Source: Devosia faecipullorum
Lineage (GTDB): Bacteria > Pseudomonadota > Alphaproteobacteria > Rhizobiales > Devosiaceae
NCBI RefSeq assembly: GCF_015158295.1
Contig: NZ_JACDXV010000004.1
Coordinates: 124,001 to 188,000, forward strand
Length of the DNA: 64,000 nt
Direction: 5' to 3'
The notes under the pieces: generated by a model
The model's input: the letters and a program-made list of their open reading frames with translations, nothing else
The model's database searches: none
Told to the model about the DNA's origin: nothing
In this document: piece by piece, positions 28,144 through 35,185 of the stretch
How the letters are laid out: every line of letters starts with the position of its first letter
Numbering within the stretch: position 1 is the stretch's first letter
Program-made: the position numbers and the translations under genes

Positions 28144-30116
28144 GGGTGCAGGTCAACCGCCTGCCGGCCGAGATTGGCGAAAGTTTCACCGACGCTCTCA
28201 TCGACCGAAATCGTCCCCTGCGCTTCCGGCTGAACGGGCGGGTGATTGCCGGATTTGTTGGAGACAGTGTGCTCAGCGCCACCATGGCGTCGGGCATCGA
28301 TACATTGGGCCGCTACGCAGGCCAACCGCTGGGGCTGACGCCGAGCGCTCACCCCGCAATCAGCCTGGCCCGCCATGAAAAAGATGCCCGCCACGCCCTC
28401 TCTATGGCCCGCATGCCGGCCATGGACGGCGCCGATTTCGTCACCCTAGGCGGACAGGTGGTCTATCCATTGGCCCGCATGCTCCGCTCCCGCCGTTCCC
28501 TGGGGATGGTTTTCGACAATTCTTCCGCGCTCGATCGCCCCTGGCGCGGTCTGGCCGGAGCCTCAAAAGATGGCGGAGACCTGGTCATTGTCGGGGGCGG
28601 CGTTGCCGGCATGGAGGCTGCATTGGCCGCCTCGGGCAGCGGACTGAGCGTCACTCTGGTGGAGTCAGGTCCGGTGTTGGGCGGGCATTCCGGCCTATTC
28701 GGTACGCAGGATGGAGAAGCGGCGCCCGAAGCGGACATGGCGCAGTTGCGCGCCGCCATAGCCGCCCAAGACGCCATCACGGTTTTCACCCATAGCCATG
28801 CCTTCGCCCTACGACCGGGTCTGGTGCGGGTCCATCGCGTCGGGATTGCGGATGGCCAGCCGGCCGCCAGCGTCATCGACCTTGCCGCCCGCTTCATCAT
28901 CATCGCCACTGGCGCACAGGAGCGGCTTCCTATCTTTTCCGGCAACCGCCTGCCGGGCGCAATCGGCACGCGCGACGCCTATGAACTGGCCAGCCGCTAC
29001 CATGTGTGGCCCGGCAGAACCGCGCTTTTCGCCACGTCCAGCAATATTGCCTATCGTCTCGCCATGCTGGCTAGCGACGCCGGCATCAAAATCGAGCGCA
29101 TTCTGGACAGCCGGTCCGGACCCAGTTCTCGCTTCATCGCCTTCAGCCGTGCCTATGGCCTGATCCAGACGCAGGGCGCGATTCCAGAGCGGGTCAGCAT
29201 GACCAGTTCGGGTCTCGCGATGCGAACCAATGAGACCATTGACCAAGCCTTGGAGACCGAACGGCTGCTAGTCTGCGGCGGCTGGCAGCCCGATCTGACC
29301 CTCTGGCACATTGCCGGCGGGCGCAGCCGCTGGAGCAGCGAACGCCATAGGCTTGAGCCCGAAGGCGTGGTTGAAGGCATTGCGCTGGCTGGCAGCACCG
29401 CCGGCTATCTGACCCGGCGCGGCTGCATTGGGAGCGGACGGGACGCGGTCAACCTGCTGCTGGGCCGCCCACGCAAACCCGTGCCGGACTCGCTGATCGA
29501 CCCCTTGCACGAAACTCCCGACGCGCCGCCCGGCATCGGCACTGCGCACCAGAATGCGGCGTCTGCTTTTCTCGATGCAGGCCCGGAATTTCAGGCCCGC
29601 CCCGCGCCCGCCGGCCGTTCTTGGAGCACCATCTTCCGGGGGCCAACAAAGGGCGAATTGCCGGCTCTCTCCGAAGCATCCCAGCCCCTCACCATCGGCG
29701 CCGTGGCCGCCGGAGTGGAACTTGGGCTCATACCCGCCGACGCTGCCGGGATCGTGGCGCAGGAGCGCGTTGCGCTGGTCGGCCTCGCCCATGCCGAGCC
29801 TGAACGTCCGCCTTTGGAGGATAACATGCCCGGCCCAGAGGAGGTCCCCTCCTATTTGGAAGGCCGTTTTGGCATCGATGCGAAACTGGTCAGTCTCGTG
29901 CCGGAAGAGCCCCGCCAATTCAGCAGCGGCGCACTGATCTATCGCAATTCAGATCCGGCCAGCCCGCTGGACGCGATCGGAATCGTGCTGCGTCCTGCCG
30001 GCGCGACCGCCCTGGCGCTGACACGAGGAAATATCGCTCACGGACTCATCGTCAGCGTCCGCGATCAGGGCCGCCCGATTGCCGCACGGGTCGATACCGG
30101 GGTCACGCCGAACTAG
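28140..30116 (+). CDS. Reduced SoxA-like FAD/NAD oxidoreductase lacking [2Fe-2S] cysteines and folate domain
   Basis: A 658-residue protein whose segments follow sarcosine oxidase alpha subunit (SoxA) order but with losses. Residues 25-60 (LRFRLNGRVIAGFVGDSVLS) resemble its N-terminal ferredoxin-like domain, yet no cysteine occurs in the first 130 residues, so no Fe-S cluster can bind. A strong dinucleotide site follows (DLVIVGGGVAGMEAALAASG, then GGHSG). ALFATSSNIAYRLAMLASDA and LVCGGWQPDLTLWHIAGG also match SoxA. The roughly 270-residue folate-binding aminomethyltransferase domain is missing; a final segment (SSGALIYRN to the end) resembles only its last barrel. SoxA is about 1000 residues. 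It may act with the upstream SoxB-like protein as a heterodimeric dehydrogenase or oxidase. Its stop overlaps the convergent next gene by 4 bp. Confidence 0.72.
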   Translation: MRVQVNRLPAEIGESFTDALIDRNRPLRFRLNGRVIAGFVGDSVLSATMASGIDTLGRYAGQPLGLTPSAHPAISLARHEKDARHALSMARMPAMDGADFVTLGGQVVYPLARMLRSRRSLGMVFDNSSALDRPWRGLAGASKDGGDLVIVGGGVAGMEAALAASGSGLSVTLVESGPVLGGHSGLFGTQDGEAAPEADMAQLRAAIAAQDAITVFTHSHAFALRPGLVRVHRVGIADGQPAASVIDLAARFIIIATGAQERLPIFSGNRLPGAIGTRDAYELASRYHVWPGRTALFATSSNIAYRLAMLASDAGIKIERILDSRSGPSSRFIAFSRAYGLIQTQGAIPERVSMTSSGLAMRTNETIDQALETERLLVCGGWQPDLTLWHIAGGRSRWSSERHRLEPEGVVEGIALAGSTAGYLTRRGCIGSGRDAVNLLLGRPRKPVPDSLIDPLHETPDAPPGIGTAHQNAASAFLDAGPEFQARPAPAGRSWSTIFRGPTKGELPALSEASQPLTIGAVAAGVELGLIPADAAGIVAQERVALVGLAHAEPERPPLEDNMPGPEEVPSYLEGRFGIDAKLVSLVPEEPRQFSSGALIYRNSDPASPLDAIGIVLRPAGATALALTRGNIAHGLIVSVRDQGRPIAARVDTGVTPN

Positions 30117-31330
30117 CCACGACGCTCTGCGGCGATACGGGCGCGCTTGAGTGTTTCGGCATATTCGGCGTTGAAGCGAATTTCCGCCATCTTGATCGCG
30201 GCATCGAGCCGCAATCCGGTTGCCGCGTCGCCCGGCATCTGGCGCATCACGTCCAGATTGCGCTGGATATGCAATTCCAGCGCCTGACCGGTCTGGCTCC
30301 AGGCCTGGTCGAAAACCGCGTTGAGTGCCAGAGAATCCCGGCAATCCCGCACGGCGGACAAGAGATAGACGCCGTTGATGGCGGCGAGCATGCGGTCATT
30401 GTCGATGCGGTCTGCGCCTTCGCGAGGCCGGCGCATCGCCTGGTTGAGATCGGTCACCACTTCCTTGAGGCGCGGCTCGACACGGTCGGAGACCAATTTG
30501 GTCACATTGGACAGAACCTGCGTGGCGCGGCTGCCCCGCTCGAATTCGACATAACCGCTCAGCGCCCGCACCAGGCGATGGAAACGGTCCAGGCTCCGGC
30601 ACACCAGATCAATATCGGCAAAAGGCCCGGCCATTTGCAGATTATGCAACTGGTTCTGCGCATGGGCGAGGCAGGCATCGATCAGCGGCGAAAAGCCGTT
30701 GCGGGCGAGACTGGCTTCCTTGGCATTGCCTGAGAGCTTGACGACGGCGACGATCAGGCGGGTCGGGTTGGCTATCTGCCCCACGGCCGCATGAAACATC
30801 AGCGCGGCCATTTGCGGGTCGCCCAAGGGCATGGATTGCAGCGCCACCCCGAGCGCCCCATCCTCGCCAATGGCGTTGACCGCCTTGCCGAAGCTCTGCG
30901 CCTTGCCGAGCAGGGCGCGGGCGCGCAATGCCGCCATCACCACATTGAGTTCTTCGCGGGCATGCTCGCGGCCAAGTTGGGCGCGGAAACGGCGCATGGC
31001 CTCATTATCCGCATCGATTTTGTCCAGCGCCCTTTTGGCGCGGAGCAGGATTTCAGCCATGACAAGTTCGAGATCAGCGGCCCTGAGCGTGCCGTTCTCG
31101 ATGGCCTGCGCAGAAATCAGGTCGGGGCAAAGATCGCGCGACACCCAGGTCCAGGCCGCCATGGCGCCGTCGCGCACCACCGAACCGGCAAAAGCAAAAT
31201 GCACTGGCTCTTCAACCAGCACGGCATCGATCAGGCCGCAAAAGGGCGTCCGTGCCGCCGCGCCGGTCCGGTTGGACGGTCGCGGGGCATGGTCAGCGGC
31301 GGCTTTGCTTTGTGCAGGCTGGCTCATCAA
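30113..31330 (-). CDS. Conserved hypothetical protein, about 405 residues
   Basis: No family is recognised with confidence. The protein is soluble, mostly predicted helical and rich in Ala, Arg and Leu, with no signal peptide or membrane helix. The first 30 residues are polar and probably disordered (MMSQPAQSKAAADHAPRPSN), followed by a compact part with TPFCGLIDAVLVEEPVHFAF. Several repeated helical stretches resemble a superhelical scaffold, but no clear tetratricopeptide consensus is seen. Long conserved-looking acidic and basic patches argue that it is a real gene. It sits alone between the SoxA-like gene, whose stop it overlaps by 4 bp, and the lipoprotein gene. Confidence 0.65.
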   Translation of the reverse strand: MMSQPAQSKAAADHAPRPSNRTGAAARTPFCGLIDAVLVEEPVHFAFAGSVVRDGAMAAWTWVSRDLCPDLISAQAIENGTLRAADLELVMAEILLRAKRALDKIDADNEAMRRFRAQLGREHAREELNVVMAALRARALLGKAQSFGKAVNAIGEDGALGVALQSMPLGDPQMAALMFHAAVGQIANPTRLIVAVVKLSGNAKEASLARNGFSPLIDACLAHAQNQLHNLQMAGPFADIDLVCRSLDRFHRLVRALSGYVEFERGSRATQVLSNVTKLVSDRVEPRLKEVVTDLNQAMRRPREGADRIDNDRMLAAINGVYLLSAVRDCRDSLALNAVFDQAWSQTGQALELHIQRNLDVMRQMPGDAATGLRLDAAIKMAEIRFNAEYAETLKRARIAAERRG

Positions 31331-31409
31331 GGCTCAAAACAGGGTCAGTTCAGAACCAATCCTATTACGACCCTGTTAAACAATCCTTGTCAGGAGCGCG
31401 GGAAAAGGC

Positions 31410-31883
31410 TCAGGCCGCGCCCTGAACCACGTTCCAATTGCCGTTCTGCTCGCGACAGGCCGTGCCCTTGCGGACATAATCGGTGCCATTGAGCTTCACG
31501 GTGTGGGTAAAGTCCCGGCAATCGAGATTGTTGACCCGGACATAGGGCCCAACGGCGACCGAGCCGGTCGTGCCCTTGTCGCCGGCCCATTGGCGCGGCG
31601 CGCCGGGACGGCCGAATTGCAGCGCGTAGAACTGCGCGCTGTTGGCTTCGGTGGAATCCTTGGCGGTCATCAGCGCCAGGGCCGCCGGATCGACGAAGCC
31701 ATTGGCGATGGACGTGGTCAGCCGCGCCGTCTGCACCGTCTGGGCCGAGGTCGGCACCAAGGGCTGGACCACGACCGGCTGGGCCTGCACCGGAGCCTGA
31801 ACCGTACGCGTCGTGCCGGTGCTGGAGCAACCGGCCAGCGCCAGGGCAAGAAGCGGGAGAGCGAGAAGCGTCGAACGATTCAT
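31410..31883 (-). CDS. Outer-membrane-type lipoprotein, RT0821/Lpp0805 surface-protein-like
   Basis: A 157-residue lipoprotein. The signal MNRSTLLALPLLALALAGC ends in a lipobox (LAGC) with serine at +2, which favours the outer membrane by the Lol rule known from enterobacteria. A Gln/Val/Pro-rich linker (about 25-50) leads to a C-terminal domain with two cysteines (NNLDCRDFTHTV and GTACREQNGNWNV). That ending is typical of the surface antigen family annotated RT0821/Lpp0805 in Rhizobiales. It lies 60 bp downstream of the FeuQ-like kinase gene on the same strand and may share its transcript. Confidence 0.8.
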   Translation of the reverse strand: MNRSTLLALPLLALALAGCSSTGTTRTVQAPVQAQPVVVQPLVPTSAQTVQTARLTTSIANGFVDPAALALMTAKDSTEANSAQFYALQFGRPGAPRQWAGDKGTTGSVAVGPYVRVNNLDCRDFTHTVKLNGTDYVRKGTACREQNGNWNVVQGAA

Positions 31884-31943
31884 CTGTGTGGCCTTATCCG
31901 TGCATTCAAGTTGTACTTGTTGGCGTATTGCGGCGAAAGTGCG

Positions 31944-33323
31944 TCAAGGCCCGGAGGGGCGGGCGATACTGCCCAGCCGCGCGGTGGGAAGGCGCAATTC
32001 CACGAGCAGCCCGCCCAATTGCGATCGCTTGAGGTCGAGGCTACCGCCATAGACATCGACCAGTTCCTTGACAATATCCAGTCCCAAGCCGGTTCCGGGC
32101 GTTTTCTCGTCCAATCTGACGCCACGGCGCAACACTTTCTCGGCGTCGCTTTCCGACAGGCCCGGTCCATTGTCGTCGATGCACAAGAGCAATTGGGTGC
32201 TCTTGGAGCCTGGCTCCGCCGAAAGGCGAACGTCCACCTGGCCCTTGGACCATTTGCAGGCATTATCGAGCAGATTGCCTGCCATTTCCTCGAGGTCCGC
32301 CTCGTCGCCTCGGAACCAGGGCAGCGTCGCATCGGGCTGGTGGAAGGCGAGATTCACGTCGGGATGGATCTTGCCCATCACCCGGGTCAGCCGCTGCATG
32401 ATCGAATTGGCGTCGGCCTTTTTGCCCACCACCGAAGTGCGCGCCGCCAGCCGCGCCCGCTCGAGATAGGTCGAGACCATATTGCTCATTTTCTCGGTTT
32501 CGCCGGCGACCACATCGGCCAGCGCGCCCTTGCGCGTCCCGGCCTCGTTGCGCAGCACAGCAAGGGGTGTCTTGAGGCCATGGGCGAGGTTGCCGACCTG
32601 ATTGCGCGCGCGCTCGATGATCTGCGCGTTGGAACGCAGCAATTCGTTGACCTCCTCGGCCAGCGGCGCGATTTCCGTGGGATAGGTGCCCGAAACCTCG
32701 GCACTGTCGCCTTCGCGCACGGCCTCCACAGCGACGCGCAATTGCGCGATTGGCCGAAGGGCGATGCGTGCGAGAATGGCGCTCATCCCCGCCAGCATGA
32801 CGCCCACCGCCCCCAGCACGATGAAGGCCTGGCCGCGAAATTCGTCCACCAGTTCGAGGATTTCCGTGAGATTGCCGGCAACGGTGATGCGATAATTGTC
32901 CGCGCCCAGCGTCACGCTGCGCTCCACCAGCCGCATCGTGGTGCCGAAAGGATCGTCGATCACTTCCGTGCTGCGGCCCAGCGCATCGGCGGTCGCGACG
33001 ACGCCCCGCAAGTCGATCCCGACTACCGAGGTGGAAAGATTGACCAGATTCCCCTCGCCGTCGCGGATGATCCAGTACCAGCCCGAGCGCGGCCGCTCGA
33101 AACGCGGGTCCGCCAGGGCGATGTCGGGGTCCTGCGGGTCGCGGGTGTCCAGCAGCGCGCCAGCCAGGCTTTCGACGTGAAAATCCAGCGTCTGGGTCAA
33201 GGTGGTGTCGAGCGCGCGGGAATAGAGGTCGGTCAGCAGGAAACCGGTCGTCACCAGCGCCACGACCAGCCATCCGGCGGAGAGCCAGAACAAAGATGCG
33301 GAAATGGAGCCCTTACGCAGCAT
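31944..33323 (-). CDS. feuQ: Sensor histidine kinase, FeuQ-like
   Basis: Inner-membrane kinase of 459 residues, partner of the regulator 32 bp upstream. Two helices (about residues 10-32 and 170-192) flank a periplasmic domain of about 135 residues. A HAMP-like linker follows, then the phosphoacceptor site NLAHGLKTPLAVLRNEAG and an ATPase domain with LLDNACKWS, DDNGPGLSESD and GTGLGLDIV. The AHGLKTPL form of the H box is typical of the PhoQ-like rhizobial kinases that include FeuQ, which in Sinorhizobium responds to low osmolarity and controls cyclic glucan export. Assignment to FeuQ rests on recall of the regulator sequence and gene order, not on a search. Confidence 0.75.
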   Translation of the reverse strand: MLRKGSISASLFWLSAGWLVVALVTTGFLLTDLYSRALDTTLTQTLDFHVESLAGALLDTRDPQDPDIALADPRFERPRSGWYWIIRDGEGNLVNLSTSVVGIDLRGVVATADALGRSTEVIDDPFGTTMRLVERSVTLGADNYRITVAGNLTEILELVDEFRGQAFIVLGAVGVMLAGMSAILARIALRPIAQLRVAVEAVREGDSAEVSGTYPTEIAPLAEEVNELLRSNAQIIERARNQVGNLAHGLKTPLAVLRNEAGTRKGALADVVAGETEKMSNMVSTYLERARLAARTSVVGKKADANSIMQRLTRVMGKIHPDVNLAFHQPDATLPWFRGDEADLEEMAGNLLDNACKWSKGQVDVRLSAEPGSKSTQLLLCIDDNGPGLSESDAEKVLRRGVRLDEKTPGTGLGLDIVKELVDVYGGSLDLKRSQLGGLLVELRLPTARLGSIARPSGP

Positions 33324-33355
33324 GCCCCAACCTTACGAAATGCCGCGCCGGCGCA

Positions 33356-34015
33356 TCAATCCTCGAGGATCTGATAGCCCAGCCCCCGCACGGTCTGGAT
33401 GCAGGTATCGGGCAGCTTCTTGCGCAGCCGGCCGACGAAAACCTCGATCGTATTGCTGTCGCGGTCGAAATCCTGATCGTAAAGATGTTCGGTCAGCTCG
33501 GTGCGCGAGATCACCTTGCCCTTGTGGTGCATGAGGTAGCTCAACAGGCGCAGTTCGTGGCTGGTCAGCTTGATCGCCTGTCCGTCCACGGTCACCTTGC
33601 CCGAACGGGCGTCGAGCCGCACGGAGCCGGCAACAATCTCGTTGCTGGCGTGGCCGGCGGCGCGACGCACCAAAGCGCGCAGCCGGGCCAGCACTTCTTC
33701 CATATGGAACGGCTTGGCGACATAATCGTCGGCGCCGGCATCTATGCCCTGCACCTTGTCGCTCCAGCGGTCGCGGGCCGTCAGCAGCAGCACCGGCGTG
33801 GTCTTGCCGGCGCGCCGCCATTCCTCCAGCACCGAAAGCCCGTCCATCTGCGGTAGGCCGATATCGAGGATGATTGCATCATAGGGCTCGGTATCGCCCA
33901 GGAAATGGCCTTCCTCGCCATCAAAGGCCACATCGACCGCGTAACCGGCCTCGCTCAAGGCTTCCTTGAGCTGCCGATTGAGATTGGCATCGTCTTCCAC
34001 AATCAGAATACGCAT
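33356..34015 (-). CDS. feuP: OmpR-family response regulator, FeuP-like
   Basis: Two-domain response regulator, 219 residues. The receiver starts MRILIVEDDANLNRQL, with the phosphoacceptor Asp in AIILDIGLP, the Thr in LLLTARDRWSDKV and the Lys in YVAKPFHMEEVLARL. The winged-helix domain includes LTSHELRLLSYLMHHKGKV and DFDRDSNTIEVFVGRLRKK, then TVRGLGYQI. The stretches DGEEGHFLGDTEPYDAIILD and DRWSDKVQGIDAGADDYVAK agree with rhizobial FeuP as remembered. It lies between a PepSY protein gene (25 bp upstream) and its kinase (32 bp downstream), presumably as one operon. Confidence 0.82.
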   Translation of the reverse strand: MRILIVEDDANLNRQLKEALSEAGYAVDVAFDGEEGHFLGDTEPYDAIILDIGLPQMDGLSVLEEWRRAGKTTPVLLLTARDRWSDKVQGIDAGADDYVAKPFHMEEVLARLRALVRRAAGHASNEIVAGSVRLDARSGKVTVDGQAIKLTSHELRLLSYLMHHKGKVISRTELTEHLYDQDFDRDSNTIEVFVGRLRKKLPDTCIQTVRGLGYQILED

Positions 34016-34040
34016 CGCTGTGCCCCCCGCAAGGCTCTCG

Positions 34041-34340
34041 TTATCGTGCGTTCAAAGTCAGATTCCGGGCCGCGCCATCCGGCGCCAGCACACCGATGAC
34101 ATATACCAACGTTCCGCCTTGATCACAGACCTGAACATTGAGAATTTCGGCATTGGCATCGACGCCGGCCGACGCCAGCACGGCGTCGAGCGACAATATC
34201 TGGCCGGAAGCAACGGCTTCCTGAATCTGCCGCTTGTCGAGGCAGGCCTGCGCCTGTGCGGCGCCGGTGCCCGAGACGGCAAGCATCAGGGCCAGCGCCA
34301 GGGCAATGGAGGCAGGGGGGTTGGGGGCGTTCGTTTTCAT
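34041..34340 (-). CDS. Small secreted PepSY-domain protein
   Basis: A 99-residue exported protein. MKTNAPNPPASIALALALML is a signal peptide with a likely cut after AAQAQA. The mature part (RQIQEAVASGQILSLDAVLA, then VLAPDGAARNLTLNAR) has the pattern of a single PepSY domain, a family that inhibits proteases or modulates periplasmic sensors. One cysteine pair (ACLDKR and VQVCDQ) could form a disulfide. The ATG at 34340 is preferred over the longer frame (to 34439) because it places the signal peptide at the N-terminus. As first gene before the FeuP/FeuQ-like pair it may tune the kinase; this is inference from gene order. Confidence 0.75.
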   Translation of the reverse strand: MKTNAPNPPASIALALALMLAVSGTGAAQAQACLDKRQIQEAVASGQILSLDAVLASAGVDANAEILNVQVCDQGGTLVYVIGVLAPDGAARNLTLNAR

Positions 34341-34441
34341 ATCCGGATCAATATGCGGTGCTTGCTGAATGGGACATGAATGAGGCAGGTGTCCATGTTT
34401 TTTAGTGGGTCGATCCGCGACCGGGCACGAAATCGGCACCT

Positions 34442-34627
34442 TCAGGCCTTGCCGATATCGCCCTTCAAGCCCCGCCGCAGGAAGAGGATGGCCAGCGCCT
34501 CCAGCATCAGGCCACCGCCCGAATTGCCTTCCATGGCAGGGAGATCGATCCCCAGCATCTGCGCGATGGCGGCCAGCAGCATCATGGCGGCGACGATATA
34601 GGTCTTGTAGCCCGACAGAATGTCCAT
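34442..34627 (-). CDS. Possible nested holin-like protein from an internal in-frame start
   Basis: Inside the endolysin gene and in the same frame, an ATG at 34627 is preceded by AGGAG with an 8-nt spacer (AGGAGAAACGAAAATG), the best ribosome site seen in this part of the operon. It would give a 61-residue protein with a hydrophobic helix (YIVAAMMLLAAIAQML), a Gly-rich turn and an amphipathic end (EALAILFLRRGLK), the size and layout of a small holin. The sequence shows the site; production of the separate protein is inferred. Confidence 0.5.
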   Translation of the reverse strand: MDILSGYKTYIVAAMMLLAAIAQMLGIDLPAMEGNSGGGLMLEALAILFLRRGLKGDIGKA

Positions 34628-35185
34628 TTTCGTTTCTCCTGCTTGTGATGAGGTGGATTTGGGGGCGGCGGCGAGCGCCACTGCCCTGATCGAAGCGACC
34701 CGGCTGGTCCAGCCGTTCCCGAAAGTGGCGAAGGTTGAAAGCCCTCGCAGAAAGCCCAGCCGCCGGTCGCAGATTGCATTGATCACCGCCCGCGCATCGG
34801 CCTTGGCCGCCGCGCCGATGGTCAGAGGCCCGACCAGCCCGTCCACCACCACGCCCAAAACGGCCTGCAAGGTGCGGATCGCCCTTTCGGGGCCGGAATT
34901 AACGGCATAGTCGAATATTGCCAGATCGATTCCGGGCGGCAGATTTTCCGCCCGGCAGAGGTTCCAATAGCCGGCGCGATAGATCCGCGCCGCTTCCGTC
35001 CGCGTGAGGCTCCGCACCGCGCTCTTGGGCAGGTTCCACCAGGGCGAGACCTCGCGCCAGCGGGCCAGCGTCTTGTGGGTTATGCCCATATTGGTGGCCC
35101 CGCCGGGATCGGCGGGATGATCGGCATAACCCCCTTCGTGCCGCAAGATCTCGGCCAAGCAAAGTTCGAACCGCGTCTCAGCCAT
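34442..35185 (-). CDS. GTA-linked GH108 endolysin fused to a holin-like membrane segment
   Basis: A 247-residue protein. Residues 1-165 are a GH108 muramidase (ZliS type): FELCLAEILRHEGGYADHPADPGGATNMGIT holds the catalytic Glu in HEGGY, quoted here only as its key piece, and the peptidoglycan-binding part FDYAVNSGPERAIRTLQAVL follows. Residues 187-247 are a separate module: MDILSGYKTYIVAAMMLLAA forms a membrane helix, and LMLEALAILFLRRGLK ends it. In other rhizobial genomes I recall such a module as an independent small holin-like protein. The start (ATG 35185) overlaps the end of the megatron gene by 8 bp, tying lysis to the GTA operon. The frame is open to 35206. Confidence 0.85.
   Translation of the reverse strand: MAETRFELCLAEILRHEGGYADHPADPGGATNMGITHKTLARWREVSPWWNLPKSAVRSLTRTEAARIYRAGYWNLCRAENLPPGIDLAIFDYAVNSGPERAIRTLQAVLGVVVDGLVGPLTIGAAAKADARAVINAICDRRLGFLRGLSTFATFGNGWTSRVASIRAVALAAAPKSTSSQAGETKMDILSGYKTYIVAAMMLLAAIAQMLGIDLPAMEGNSGGGLMLEALAILFLRRGLKGDIGKA

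Noticed and set aside
27067-30116. Standard sarcosine oxidase operon
   Set aside because: No Fe-S cysteines, no folate-binding domain, and no soxD, soxG, glyA or purU neighbours.
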